In this document: positions 8,192-18,567 of the stretch, in pieces
Layout: every line of letters begins with the position of its first letter
Numbering within the stretch: position 1 is the first letter of the stretch
DNA from: Bacteroidales bacterium UBA4116
GTDB taxonomy: Bacteria; Bacteroidota; Bacteroidia; Bacteroidales; Tannerellaceae
Assembly (NCBI GenBank): GCA_002381645.1
Contig: DFXE01000020.1
Location: 383,490 to 447,489, forward strand
Direction: 5' to 3'
Length of the DNA stretch: 64,000 bases
The notes under the pieces: generated by a model
Told to the model about the DNA's origin: nothing
Seen by the model: the letters and a program-made list of their open reading frames with translations, nothing else
The model's database searches: none
Translations under genes and position numbers: made by a program

Positions 8192-9278
8192 AAATTTGAT
8201 TTTTTTTCAATAAATCATTAATAAATAGGTATATTATGCTGCCACTAAATGCTAAAAAAATAAATGCAACCAAAATAAATAATTTCTTTGGGTAGATAGC
8301 TCTTAATGGAACAATAGCCGGTTCAATTACTGTATATACTGGCGTCTGTTCCTGTATTCTTAACCTATTTTCTTCCAATTGTTGGGCCAAAGTATTATAA
8401 ATACCAAAAGCAAGGCTCATTTCATTTTGAAGACGGATTTGTTCTGTACGATAAGTTGCTGAAATGATATTTTTATTGCTATCTTCAAATTTAGCATAAG
8501 CTTCCTGCGTTTTATAATAAGTATCTTTTGCTTCAGTATAAGCTTTCTCTGTAAAATAATAATCTTGCTTCGCTTTCTGTGTACGGTAATTGGTGATGTA
8601 CTCCTGCAATTTTTTCGTTATAGCTTGTGCTATCTGCGCGGAAATAAATGGATCCTGCATTTTTACAGAAACAGTTATAACAAATGTTTTTTTATCAACT
8701 GAAGCAGAAATTCGATTATTTAATGCCTCAAGTACATCTTTTTGATTCTGACTTAACCAAAAAGAATCCAACTCTTCGAAAAAAATTTCCTTATCATTAA
8801 AAAGATTTCTTATCCATCCTAATAATTTAAAGGGAGCTTGTATAATATTATTCCACCATGGTCCACGTTGATGATCTAACATATAATCATAAAAGGAGAT
8901 CGTGTATTCTTTTTTATGATTAGTAACCGGTAAAGTAAAAAGTTCAAGTAAAAAAGGAGTACTGCCAACCACATCCGGATATAAATCGGGAGATATGGCA
9001 TCTGCGGTTAGAGTTGAACCCATATTTATACCTGCCATAGACGCTAATCCACTTAAATTATTAGCCCGTTTAGTTGTTTCTGCAATTTCTGGAGCCATTT
9101 TAACAGTAGTAGAGTATTCTTTAGGGATACTGAAAGCGACAATTAACCCTATCAAAAGAGCGATTCCGCATATCTTTAATATAAATTTCCGTTGTTTCCA
9201 GATTTTTTGTGCCAGTTCCACCAAATCAATTTCCTGTTCTTCTGACTCTGTTACCGACATTTTATTTTTATATGACAT
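8175..9278 (-). CDS. Wzz-type polysaccharide chain-length / co-polymerase protein
   Basis: This inner-membrane protein governs polymer length and couples synthesis to export through the Wza channel. The 367 residues show the Wzz N-terminal domain with one helix at about 32-52, a long periplasmic coiled-coil region rich in K, E and Q (about 225-300), then a proline-rich approach and second helix at about 335-357. There is no C-terminal tyrosine-kinase domain. It lies six bases after the Wza gene. Composition is closer to the genomic norm than the flanking transferases, as expected for a conserved export module. Confidence 0.88.
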   Translation of the reverse strand: MSYKNKMSVTESEEQEIDLVELAQKIWKQRKFILKICGIALLIGLIVAFSIPKEYSTTVKMAPEIAETTKRANNLSGLASMAGINMGSTLTADAISPDLYPDVVGSTPFLLELFTLPVTNHKKEYTISFYDYMLDHQRGPWWNNIIQAPFKLLGWIRNLFNDKEIFFEELDSFWLSQNQKDVLEALNNRISASVDKKTFVITVSVKMQDPFISAQIAQAITKKLQEYITNYRTQKAKQDYYFTEKAYTEAKDTYYKTQEAYAKFEDSNKNIISATYRTEQIRLQNEMSLAFGIYNTLAQQLEENRLRIQEQTPVYTVIEPAIVPLRAIYPKKLFILVAFIFLAFSGSIIYLFINDLLKKNQIYDEKK

Positions 9279-9284
9279 ATGAAA

Positions 9285-11651
9285 TTACTTTGATAATGTA
9301 TTAATAATTGAAGTCACCATAGCAGCCATAGATGTGGTGGTAGTGGCTATGCTTAACCGTTCCGCCAAAGTCATCTTATTCTCCCAATTTCTTTTCGCCG
9401 GTATAACGATTTCACATCCCGGTTCTACTTTGGGATATTTCTTAAAGAATATAAACGTACGTCTGGTAGTTGCGACTTTTCCGTTCATATAAATTACCAT
9501 AGGATACTTACGGGCAATATCATTATACCCTCCCGCTTGAGATAAACCATCCCTTACACTCATCCCTTTTGTATAAGTAACACTATTCGGATAATTCACA
9601 GAACCGCTTATTTTTACTGTACTCTGATATTGGGGGATATATAATTTATCACCGTCACGTAATACGATATCGTGCTCACTTCCCGGATTTTTTAAAGCTT
9701 GCTCCAAATCGATTCCAACCGCATATTCCCTTACATTAGACAGGTCTACGATTACAGAATCACCTCCCTGACTTTTCTCCATATCCAGCAATGCGTGTAT
9801 ACGCTGCATATCATCTTCTGATAAAACTCTTCGTAAACTGGCTCCTTTAATATACGCATCCTGTGTTATGCCACCTGCTTTAGCAATCAAATTACTCAAA
9901 CGGGCATTCTTTTCAGCCAATACATAATTCCCGGCGAACGTAATTTCACCGTTTATTTCGATTACCTGTTGTTCCTTATAACCGGGAGATCGCCGTACAT
10001 ACACTTCATCAAAAGGTTCTAATGTAAAAATAGTTCCTCCATGTTCCACTTTCAAACTTTCACTTAGACTAAAAGAAAAAACTTCAGCGGTAATATTTGT
10101 ATTTTGCTGCATATATGGATCTTTCACTCTTCTAGCCACCTCCACGTTGATTGCAGAAGCCGACTCACTCAATCCGCCCGCAAGCATAATAACATCTTCA
10201 ACGGTCATATTATATTTATAAGGAATTGTCGTATCCGGCTTATTCACTAACCCTCTAACTTTAATGGTATATGGCTCTCGTAAATCAAATAAAGAAGGAA
10301 TATGCAAATGGTCTTCTCCACGTAATTCAATATCGGATACGGTGCCGTTTAATATGCCTTTAATATCAACAGCTAACATTGTTGTAGTAAAGTCAGGATT
10401 CATCCGGGTCAATTGTGCCCTACCCAAAAACTCATCTCCTTTCAATCCCGCAGCCTGCTCGATTAATTGCTTAAGGGTATGAACCGATGACGTTAATTCA
10501 TATTCTCCTGGTCGCCATACCGCTCCACTAATAACTAATCTATTCTCATAAAAAGGAACTACCGCATCTACGGTTAATGAATCACCATCCTGCATTTGGA
10601 AAGAAGCAAAATTGGCTTGGTTTATAGTGGCTATTTTATAGAATTGATCCGACTTCCGTTTTACCTGTATATCTTTAGTATACGCATTACCGGTAAACCC
10701 GCCTGCCATATCGAGCAATTGTTGTAACGTTTCTCCCTTTTTTAACTCAAAAATACGGTTACGTTTTACTTCACCATCCACAACTATTAATTGCTCATAA
10801 GGGCCAACCATGATCATATCATTCTCTTCTAACCTTATATTCGTATTATATTTACCATTCAGTAAATAATCATATACATCTAATTCTGCTACTTTCCTGC
10901 TATTGCGGAATACTTTAATATTACGTAACGTTCCGATATCATTCACTCCTCCTGCAGCGTAAAGAGCATTGAATAATGTGGCGAAAGAAGGCAATGTATA
11001 GGTTCCCGGTGCCACTACTTCGCCCACAATATTTACTTTGATACTACGGATCTGGCTTAAACTGACAGAAACATGCGTATTGGGTTCACCATCCGAAAGC
11101 GTTGTCATTATACGTCCCAATTCCTGACGTAATTTGTTTTCCGCTCTTTCTACCGTTAAACCGCTAATAGCTACTGGTCCCAAATTGGGTATTAATACAG
11201 TACCTTCCGGCGAAATTTTAAGTTTTAGATTCAATTCCGAATCCCCCCATACATTAATAAATATCTCATCACCCGCAGATAAGATATAGCCTTTAGGAGT
11301 AGGGATGTTTAAATCAGGAGAAAAGGATAAATTTTTATTTGAGAATATCTCACGCCCAAACACAGCACTTTTTAAATGTGTATTTAATTGATGTAAGTCA
11401 TTATTAGTATCATGATTTTTAACTCCTTCACTAAAATATCTGTCACTCGTTGAAGCAGTTGTATTTAAATTTTCTATAGTCGAATATGAGGAATTTTCGA
11501 CACGCTTCGCTATTTCTTGTTTAATCTGAGAATCAGACATACCAGATGATTTGGCCTTATTTAGTAGTTCCGAGGGTATTTGAGCATTAACTCCTATTTG
11601 TGTTATAAAAAATAGTAATATCACAAAAAAATTATGCCATATTTTTTTCAT
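9285..11651 (-). CDS. Wza-like polysaccharide export outer-membrane protein with multiple SLBB domains
   Basis: This is the outer-membrane export channel for capsule or exopolysaccharide. The 788 residues have a signal peptide ending near VNAQ, a polysaccharide-export domain (around PKGYILSAGDEIFINVWG), then a series of SLBB repeats, each with a VxGEV..PG or VxGxVxxPG pattern, and a final hydrophobic helix. No lipobox cysteine follows the signal, unlike enterobacterial Wza. The frame is open to 11678 and would overlap the upstream gene; ATG 11651 gives the clean MKKIWHNFF signal and a four-base gap. GC content is visibly higher than in the genes on both sides. Confidence 0.9.
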   Translation of the reverse strand: MKKIWHNFFVILLFFITQIGVNAQIPSELLNKAKSSGMSDSQIKQEIAKRVENSSYSTIENLNTTASTSDRYFSEGVKNHDTNNDLHQLNTHLKSAVFGREIFSNKNLSFSPDLNIPTPKGYILSAGDEIFINVWGDSELNLKLKISPEGTVLIPNLGPVAISGLTVERAENKLRQELGRIMTTLSDGEPNTHVSVSLSQIRSIKVNIVGEVVAPGTYTLPSFATLFNALYAAGGVNDIGTLRNIKVFRNSRKVAELDVYDYLLNGKYNTNIRLEENDMIMVGPYEQLIVVDGEVKRNRIFELKKGETLQQLLDMAGGFTGNAYTKDIQVKRKSDQFYKIATINQANFASFQMQDGDSLTVDAVVPFYENRLVISGAVWRPGEYELTSSVHTLKQLIEQAAGLKGDEFLGRAQLTRMNPDFTTTMLAVDIKGILNGTVSDIELRGEDHLHIPSLFDLREPYTIKVRGLVNKPDTTIPYKYNMTVEDVIMLAGGLSESASAINVEVARRVKDPYMQQNTNITAEVFSFSLSESLKVEHGGTIFTLEPFDEVYVRRSPGYKEQQVIEINGEITFAGNYVLAEKNARLSNLIAKAGGITQDAYIKGASLRRVLSEDDMQRIHALLDMEKSQGGDSVIVDLSNVREYAVGIDLEQALKNPGSEHDIVLRDGDKLYIPQYQSTVKISGSVNYPNSVTYTKGMSVRDGLSQAGGYNDIARKYPMVIYMNGKVATTRRTFIFFKKYPKVEPGCEIVIPAKRNWENKMTLAERLSIATTTTSMAAMVTSIINTLSK

Positions 11652-11655
11652 ATAT

Positions 11656-12741
11656 TTAATTTTTAAATAAATTTTCATATTGATTAGTTATTTTTTTCCA
11701 TGAATATAATTCTCTGGCTATAATACCCATATTTATTGAATTTTCAAAAAAATCTTTTTTATCTTTTTTTAAAAGAGCAACTAAAGTATCAACAGAAGAG
11801 AAATAATGAGCTTTATTTGATGTTGTTTCTCTATTGTAAATAACATCAAAAGCTAATATAGGCTTTGAGAAAAACATAGCCTCAACTAAAGACGGATTTG
11901 TTCCACCTGCGCTATGACCATGTATATAAAATTGGCAATTAGATCTAAACAGAAACAGGATCGACAAATTATAAATGGGAAATAATAATTTAATATTTCT
12001 TTCATTTTCATATTTCCTATATATTTTTCTACTGTATTCGCTTTTCATCCAATTTCCTACAAATATTATTTTTTTATTTGCTTTCATAAATGATTCAAGT
12101 ATTAAATGAACATTATTTTCTGGTTCTATTCTACAAACAGAAAAAGAATATTCTTCATTTACAATCCCATATTTATTTGTAATGCATTTTATTATGTCTG
12201 ATTCAACTTTACAAATAGCATGATCACCCCCATAAGCAATTAATTCAGTTTGCTTTTTATATTTATCTTTCACATACTTTTGAATTCCTTTATTATCAGT
12301 TATAATTATATTGCTATACTTAATAGCCATCCTCTCAGAAAAAAGGAGAAAACACTTAATCCATTTTCTCCATTTTTGTCTTCTATGTTCTAACCCATCC
12401 ATATTAATAATAATTTTTTTTTTACTAAAAATACGATATATTGGTAGAAAAAAACATCCAGAAATACCTAAGATAAGGATTATATCATTGTATAAAGAAG
12501 CGTGTATTAACGATGTTACATCATAAATTAAACTTTGTATACCGTTAGCTTTAAAAGGTAAGTATACTAATCTTGCATCATTATATTTAGCCAACTTATA
12601 TTTATAAGACCTGGAACTACAATACACTGAATATTGAATCTCTTCATAATTCTTATTTATAATAATATGATTAACTAATGTTTCAAATCCTCCATATTTA
12701 GCTGGAAGACCTACAATACCAATTATAGCTACTTTTTTCAT
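11656..12741 (-). CDS. glycosyltransferase family 4 with DUF1972 N-terminus (rhamnosyltransferase-like)
   Basis: This cytoplasmic glycosyltransferase of 361 residues has the DUF1972 start MKKVAIIGIVGLPAKYGGFE and the GT-B C-terminal domain with GHSAGGTNPSLVEAMFFSKP (near residues 275-295), where the E of the donor-binding EX7E-type motif sits. Relatives in streptococcal capsule loci add rhamnose to a lipid-linked sugar, but the donor here is not certain. It is 39 bases downstream of another GT4 gene and just before Wza. It contains an A10 run (12414-12423) that stays in frame. Confidence 0.8.
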   Translation of the reverse strand: MKKVAIIGIVGLPAKYGGFETLVNHIIINKNYEEIQYSVYCSSRSYKYKLAKYNDARLVYLPFKANGIQSLIYDVTSLIHASLYNDIILILGISGCFFLPIYRIFSKKKIIINMDGLEHRRQKWRKWIKCFLLFSERMAIKYSNIIITDNKGIQKYVKDKYKKQTELIAYGGDHAICKVESDIIKCITNKYGIVNEEYSFSVCRIEPENNVHLILESFMKANKKIIFVGNWMKSEYSRKIYRKYENERNIKLLFPIYNLSILFLFRSNCQFYIHGHSAGGTNPSLVEAMFFSKPILAFDVIYNRETTSNKAHYFSSVDTLVALLKKDKKDFFENSINMGIIARELYSWKKITNQYENLFKN

Positions 12742-12780
12742 TATTTGACACCTTTATAATATTTATATATAAAATATTAT

Positions 12781-13929
12781 CTATTTTAATTTTTCAATCA
12801 CACGTTTAAAATTTTTATTAAAAATCTGTTCTGTGTAATATTTTTCATATCTTTTTCTAGCTTCATACCCCATTAATAAAGTTTTTTCCCGATTAATAAC
12901 CATCTTTTCTATTGCAATTGCAAGAGAAAAGGCATCCCCATTGTCGACTAGGATACCTGTTATATTATTTAAAACCATTTCAGGTATACCTCCAACTCTG
13001 GTAGCTATGACAGGTTTTGCAAAACACATAGCCTCAATAACAGTAGTAGGAAAAGGATCCTGAAAAATCGATGGTACAATAACAACATCTATTTTATCAT
13101 AGAAATCCTCTATATTGGTAACAAAAGGAATAAATTTAATGTACTTATCTAAATTGTTACTGTTTACTTTGTTTTTTAAATCTTTAAGCATGTATTCTTG
13201 TCCTGAAACTGTGCTGCCAATAAAATAAAATTCAAGATTATTGATTAAGTTTTTATTAATTAAACATAAAGCATCCAATAATAAACCCTGACCTTTGTGC
13301 GACGGCTTTATCCTTCCTATTAGAGCAAATCTAAATTTTCTATTTTCAAAGAAATTGTCAGTTATTTCTATTTTGTTGTGATAATTCAAATTTATACCAT
13401 TATTAACCACAACTACATTTTTAGTATTTTTATCGGAGTTGCAAATATTAAATTTTACTGCATTAGACACACATATTACTAAAGAGGATTTTTTAATTGC
13501 TATATAATTAATTATTTTATGAAAAGTATAGTTATTTTCTAAAATTTCATGTACATGTGTAATTATTTTATTTTTTTTTGAAGTAAAGTAAAATATAATA
13601 GGTAGTGTAGCAAGTGTGTTTAAGTATACAATATCGGGTAAAAGCTGTTTTTTTAATTTATTAATTATGAAATAAAATAAAATAAAATCCTTCACAAAAC
13701 AGAAAAAACCTTTAAGTTTTAAATTTTTTTTAGCTATAATTGGAAAAGAAGGAATAATCTTAATGTCAATGTCAATATTTAATTCTTGAATTTTATTAAC
13801 TAAAATTCCTTGATTTTTTAATACAAGTGTTTTATTATAATCTGTGAAATTATTTAAAATATACATTAATATTTTATCAGATCCATATAATTCTGATGAA
13901 GGATGAAAAAATACGACGTTCTTTCTCAT
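12781..13929 (-). CDS. glycosyltransferase family 4
   Basis: This 382-residue GT-B enzyme probably adds one sugar of the repeat unit from a nucleotide sugar at the cytoplasmic face. The C-terminal domain shows the expected RFALIGRIKPSHKGQGLLLD core and the donor site FQDPFPTTVIEAMCFAKPVI followed by ATRVGGIPEMV. The N-terminal acceptor domain is lysine- and isoleucine-rich, reflecting very AT-rich DNA. Its start overlaps the stop of the preceding GT4 gene by four bases. Linkage and sugar are unknown. Confidence 0.85.
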   Translation of the reverse strand: MRKNVVFFHPSSELYGSDKILMYILNNFTDYNKTLVLKNQGILVNKIQELNIDIDIKIIPSFPIIAKKNLKLKGFFCFVKDFILFYFIINKLKKQLLPDIVYLNTLATLPIIFYFTSKKNKIITHVHEILENNYTFHKIINYIAIKKSSLVICVSNAVKFNICNSDKNTKNVVVVNNGINLNYHNKIEITDNFFENRKFRFALIGRIKPSHKGQGLLLDALCLINKNLINNLEFYFIGSTVSGQEYMLKDLKNKVNSNNLDKYIKFIPFVTNIEDFYDKIDVVIVPSIFQDPFPTTVIEAMCFAKPVIATRVGGIPEMVLNNITGILVDNGDAFSLAIAIEKMVINREKTLLMGYEARKRYEKYYTEQIFNKNFKRVIEKLK

Positions 13930-15047
13930 TTTTTTGAATATATTATATCATATTGGTTTATCATTTTATCTAATGAATATTTATTTTTTACTTCATTCCT
14001 TGCATTATCCCCAATTTTTTTTCTAATTTTAGATTGTTTTATCAAAAAGGTTATTTTGTCTGCTAAATCATTTGGATTTAGACTCTCAAAAATTAAACCA
14101 TTGTGTCCGTCAATAATAATTTCAGTGAAGGCTGAAATATTAGAAGCTATAACAGGCAATCCCATTGACATTTCTTCTAATAGAACTAAACTAAAACCTT
14201 CTGATAGTGAAGGAAATACTGCTAAATCTGAAATTTTAAGATATTCAATAACATTTGTGACACCACCAGTGAAAATTATTGTATCTGAAATACCCATTTG
14301 ATGAACTTCTTTTTGATAATGATCAAATAAATCACCATCACCCACTATTATTAAGGAAATATTATTGATTTCATTAGTTAATATTTTCCAAGCATTAAAT
14401 AAGGTTTGATGATTTTTAAAATTCACCAATCTAGATATACATATCACATTAACATGATAATCATTATTTACTATAATTTCTTTTTTTTTATTAGGATTAA
14501 AATAATTTGAATCTATGCCATTATGTATACAAATTAAATTGATATTCTTATAATATTTCATTACATTATTAACTACTGCATGAGACACACAGACTATAGT
14601 TGGATTCAGGATTTTATTACCCCATAAATCTAATTTAATTCTTATTTTGTCTATAAACAGATTACTTTCCAGAAAAAAACCACTAAAATGCAATGTTCTA
14701 AAATTCTTTGTTTTTTTAAATGAAAAGAATTTAGCAACTGAAAAATATAAATATGACATAGAACAATTATGAGCATGAAGAATATCAGGATTTATTTCTC
14801 GTATTAATTTAATAAGCTTATTTATATAAAGTATATAATATAAAAAACCTTTTTTAGAGTTATTAAATGGCAAGAAATATATTTTTACATTTTTACAAAA
14901 TTTATGTAATAAAGCTTTTCTATCATTATACAATACAATAATATGAATATCATATTTTTTGTTTAAATGATTACATAGATTTAATACTACACTTTGAATA
15001 CCTCCAATATCTAATCCATCTACAAAATATAACAATTTAATTTTCAT
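13926..15047 (-). CDS. glycosyltransferase family 4
   Basis: This 373-residue GT-B glycosyltransferase carries an N-terminal GGIQSVVLNLCNHL motif, ILHAHNCSMSYLYF, and the donor-domain signature PSLSEGFSLVLLEEMSMGLP followed by VIASNISAFTEI. It probably adds one residue to the lipid-linked repeat unit. It lies 17 bases downstream of the Wzy-like gene, in the AT-rich block. Similar overall layout to its neighbour suggests the two act on successive sugars, which is inference. Confidence 0.86.
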   Translation of the reverse strand: MKIKLLYFVDGLDIGGIQSVVLNLCNHLNKKYDIHIIVLYNDRKALLHKFCKNVKIYFLPFNNSKKGFLYYILYINKLIKLIREINPDILHAHNCSMSYLYFSVAKFFSFKKTKNFRTLHFSGFFLESNLFIDKIRIKLDLWGNKILNPTIVCVSHAVVNNVMKYYKNINLICIHNGIDSNYFNPNKKKEIIVNNDYHVNVICISRLVNFKNHQTLFNAWKILTNEINNISLIIVGDGDLFDHYQKEVHQMGISDTIIFTGGVTNVIEYLKISDLAVFPSLSEGFSLVLLEEMSMGLPVIASNISAFTEIIIDGHNGLIFESLNPNDLADKITFLIKQSKIRKKIGDNARNEVKNKYSLDKMINQYDIIYSKK

Positions 15048-15064
15048 ATGTATTTATGATAAAA

Positions 15065-16312
15065 TCATTTTTCTATTTCATTATTTTTTTTATGATCAAC
15101 AAATAAAAAAGGATACAAAAGCCAAGAGATAGATGCTAAGCCCTTTAGATTTACTATGAGAAATAAAAAAAAAGTCGCTATAAAGAAATATTTATATTCC
15201 TTACAATTTTTTTTATAAGATAAAAATGAAATGAAAATATTTATCGACAAATATAACAAACAACCAAAAATACCAAAAAAATATATTAGTCTATTATAGC
15301 CTATATCAGTTTCTTTATAGTACAAGGATTTATTAATAGGGTGAGTTAAATAGCCGTCTCCAATAAGCCAAGTTTTAATTTCATCCGGAAAGTTTATCAT
15401 TGTTTTTAAACCATCCAAGGAAGAATTTGCAAGTTTTCCATTTTCTATATAATTTATTATTAGATCAAATCCAAAAAAAATTATACTTTCAAATTTTTCT
15501 TTAATATCATTAAACATAAAATAGATAAACACAATAACAATAGTTAGCACAAATATAAATTTAATTCCTATTTTATAATCAATAAGAAATAGTAGTGGAA
15601 AAGATAAAATAAAGCCAATTATAGTAGTTCTGGATGTCATCATTCCACATAAAAAAACTATTATATATACAATCATATATAAAAAGGTAATTTTAGGGAA
15701 TAATGATTTTCTTTTTACCATAGCAACAATGAGCAATAAAGTAAAACTATATATAACACCAGCACCAAAAAAATGAGTACCTAATCCTACAAGTCTTCTA
15801 TTTAACAACTCTTTAATCCTTTCATCCAAAAAAACATCATTACTTAATATAGTTGAAATATTATTGTAAATTTCTGGTTTTAAGAAAAACAAGATTGATA
15901 ACAAAATTTGAATCAGTATTACTATTATATAAAAATTAGATATTAACTCAAAAGATACAAATGTATAACGCTTTCTTAATATACAAACCATAAAATAGGC
16001 TGTAAAAATTACCAATACATTCAGCAAAGAATTTTTAATCAAATAAAATTCTTGAGTACCGTTATAAATCAAAGACACTAATGAATTAGCGATTAATAGC
16101 ATATATAATATGATTATATAGAGATAATCAACATTTATAAAAAATTGCTCTTTTCTAATATTATATAAAATTACAAATAAAAAAGTGAAGATTCCAATTA
16201 ATAAGTTTGTGTTAAAAGGCAAAAAAAAGAAATGTATTTCGAATGTATATATAAAAAATAATGTAATTAAAATCAATAAATTAATTACATTAATAATGTG
16301 AAAATTTTTCAT
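15065..16312 (-). CDS. Wzy-like O-antigen/capsule polymerase
   Basis: This 415-residue integral membrane protein has about eleven hydrophobic helices and a larger polar loop at about residues 265-315 (with FDLIINYIENGKLANSSLDG), the layout of Wzy polymerases that join repeat units at the periplasmic face. Sequence conservation in this family is poor, so the call rests on topology plus position between glycosyltransferases and a flippase, and on the lack of any other polymerase candidate in the locus. It is very AT-rich. Start ATG 16312 is 10 bases after the GT2 stop. Confidence 0.7.
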   Translation of the reverse strand: MKNFHIINVINLLILITLFFIYTFEIHFFFLPFNTNLLIGIFTFLFVILYNIRKEQFFINVDYLYIIILYMLLIANSLVSLIYNGTQEFYLIKNSLLNVLVIFTAYFMVCILRKRYTFVSFELISNFYIIVILIQILLSILFFLKPEIYNNISTILSNDVFLDERIKELLNRRLVGLGTHFFGAGVIYSFTLLLIVAMVKRKSLFPKITFLYMIVYIIVFLCGMMTSRTTIIGFILSFPLLFLIDYKIGIKFIFVLTIVIVFIYFMFNDIKEKFESIIFFGFDLIINYIENGKLANSSLDGLKTMINFPDEIKTWLIGDGYLTHPINKSLYYKETDIGYNRLIYFFGIFGCLLYLSINIFISFLSYKKNCKEYKYFFIATFFLFLIVNLKGLASISWLLYPFLFVDHKKNNEIEK

Positions 16313-16322
16313 AAATTTAACC

Positions 16323-17273
16323 TCACTTGACTATTACATTAGAATTTATTTTTCTTAAATATGAAAAACATAATGGAATTAAACAAAATATGTATTTCAA
16401 ATGATCTTTCACTCCTTTTTTCACGATTTTCTTATAACAAGATATGCTATAATTTTTATCATTAAATCTTACACCAATATTTATCAAGCGTCTATAATAT
16501 TGATCTATTAAATCAATTTCATTATATCTACTATTATTCTTGTTCTCTTTTAAAAAAAATAATTTACATTGCAATGCAGAATATTCAAACTTTTCTTGTT
16601 CTTCTATAGATTTACAATAACTTAAGGAACCTATGTGAACAGTATATGAGGTCAAAGGCTCTTCAAAACAGTGGAATTTTCCTAGTTGACACATAGTTAA
16701 CCACATTGGATAATCTTCCATTAAAAAACCTTTTGATATAAATAAATCAAAATCAATATGTTTTAATACTTCTCTCCTAAAGCAAACAGTACCTGCAAAA
16801 ATGAAACTTCCATTCAATAATTGATCAAAAAGATTGTCTTTAGGATATTGCGGTTTAATTATATCAACAGAACCTGTCATTTCATTATACACTTTACATC
16901 CACTATATGTTAAAACATAATTAGGATTATTTTCTAAAAAAAATACTTGCTTTTGAATCTTATTTTCATCATGCCACCAATCATCTCCAGCACACGAGGC
17001 TAAATATTTTCCTTTGGCTGCAAACAAACAATCTCTTTTATTTTTCAATAGACCCTTATTGGGGGACGAAGGTAAAAGAGTAATTATAGATGGATATCTA
17101 TGACTATATTCTTCACATATAACTCTTGTTGTATCACTAGAATCATCTTCACCAATTATTATCTCTAATTTATATAAAGTTTTCTGGGAAATAATACTAT
17201 TTAATGTACGTGAAATAGTATTTTCTTGGTTATATGTACAAACAATTACCGAAATATCAGGACAATACATCAT
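16323..17273 (-). CDS. glycosyltransferase family 2
   Basis: This 316-residue GT-A enzyme starts ISVIVCTYNQENTISRTLNS, with EIIIGEDDSSDTT forming the nucleotide-binding DxSxD region and GDDWW around residue 97 as the metal DxD-type site. A MEDYPMW motif near residue 190 is the usual catalytic ED site. It should add one sugar to the lipid-linked repeat unit at the cytoplasmic face. It overlaps the flippase gene by 17 bases. Sugar specificity cannot be told. Confidence 0.87.
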   Translation of the reverse strand: MMYCPDISVIVCTYNQENTISRTLNSIISQKTLYKLEIIIGEDDSSDTTRVICEEYSHRYPSIITLLPSSPNKGLLKNKRDCLFAAKGKYLASCAGDDWWHDENKIQKQVFFLENNPNYVLTYSGCKVYNEMTGSVDIIKPQYPKDNLFDQLLNGSFIFAGTVCFRREVLKHIDFDLFISKGFLMEDYPMWLTMCQLGKFHCFEEPLTSYTVHIGSLSYCKSIEEQEKFEYSALQCKLFFLKENKNNSRYNEIDLIDQYYRRLINIGVRFNDKNYSISCYKKIVKKGVKDHLKYIFCLIPLCFSYLRKINSNVIVK

Positions 17274-18567
17274 TTCTAAAAAAAATAATTTTCCTAAATA
17301 AAAATATCATTGATAAAAAATATAAAATATATTTCAATGCATAGGCTTGAGTAACACCTATTATACCGAACCCTTTGTTTATAAGATGAAATGATAGCAA
17401 TAAAAAAAATGAGGGAAAAAATAATTCAGTACATATAAATAATACCACTTTAGCTTTAGCTAACATCACATATGCCAATATCCAACTAAAAATTTTAAAA
17501 GTATCACCTATTAGTTGCCAAATAAATAAATTTGTCATAGGTAGGAACTCTTCGGAAAATAGTATTTTAACTATCCAAAATCGAAAGAAATATACAGCTG
17601 TAATTCCTAATATTAGTATAGGCGTAATAAATTTATATGCAAAAAAAATTTCTTTCTGTAATTCTTTTTGGCTCATAGTCTCGGATAACTTAGGGAGATA
17701 GTAAACACCTAAAGATGAAGTAATTACAAGCAAATACATTCCAGAGATTCTATTCATAGCTTCCCACCATCCAGCTTCAATAGTAGAAATATTAGTAATT
17801 ATGTAACTTCTCAAAATTAATTGACTAACCGGTACTATTAAGACAGAGACAAGAGTCATTAAGGAATAACTTGAGAGTTTTTTTATAATATTATAGTTTA
17901 TCTTATGTTTAAAGCTTTCTATATTAAACCAAGACATTTTTTTTATCATAAAAAATGTTATGAATATCATGACACTTTGATAAGTTACTGCGCTTATTAA
18001 AGCACCCTTAAAACCTAAAAAATAAATAAATGAGACTGTAAAAATAACTCCTAAAATAGTATTTGCTATATTAATTTTGACAAATTCCTTAAATTCCTTG
18101 AAACCATTCACTAACGAAATTAACATTATATTTAAAGCATATAAAACAATTGTAAAACCAAAAATTATAAAAATATAGTAATATTCATCAGTTAGAAAGA
18201 TCCATTTGCTTAATTTTATATTAAGAACAATCATTAAAATGCCACATAAAACAGAAAAAAATAATGTTATTTTTAGACAATTACTAAGCAAAATTTGAGT
18301 TTTATATTTTGAGTTTTTATATTCTGATACATATTTCACAATTCCATTGCTAATTCCACCATTTGATAGTGATAATATTATAGATGAAAAACTATTCAAT
18401 TGACCTAATAAAGCAATACCGGTAGGTCCAATTATTATTGCCATTACTTTTGCAGTTATCAAACCTGACAACATTCTCACTAAAGTTGATAAAGATGTTA
18501 AAGAAAATACGCGAAAAAGATCTGTAAGAAATAACGACTTTGTATAATTTATAACCTTTTTTACCAT
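17257..18567 (-). CDS. Wzx-type flippase of the AT-rich block
   Basis: This 436-residue protein of the MOP superfamily has about twelve hydrophobic helices and the N-terminal feature LVRMLSGLITAKVMAIIIGP typical of O-antigen flippases (Wzx/RfbX). It would move undecaprenyl-diphosphate-linked repeat units to the periplasmic face for the polymerase. It overlaps the aminotransferase gene by seven bases and GT2 by 17. It is the second flippase of the locus and differs from the one at 24670 in length and in composition. Confidence 0.85.
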   Translation of the reverse strand: MVKKVINYTKSLFLTDLFRVFSLTSLSTLVRMLSGLITAKVMAIIIGPTGIALLGQLNSFSSIILSLSNGGISNGIVKYVSEYKNSKYKTQILLSNCLKITLFFSVLCGILMIVLNIKLSKWIFLTDEYYYIFIIFGFTIVLYALNIMLISLVNGFKEFKEFVKINIANTILGVIFTVSFIYFLGFKGALISAVTYQSVMIFITFFMIKKMSWFNIESFKHKINYNIIKKLSSYSLMTLVSVLIVPVSQLILRSYIITNISTIEAGWWEAMNRISGMYLLVITSSLGVYYLPKLSETMSQKELQKEIFFAYKFITPILILGITAVYFFRFWIVKILFSEEFLPMTNLFIWQLIGDTFKIFSWILAYVMLAKAKVVLFICTELFFPSFFLLLSFHLINKGFGIIGVTQAYALKYILYFLSMIFLFRKIIFFRNDVLS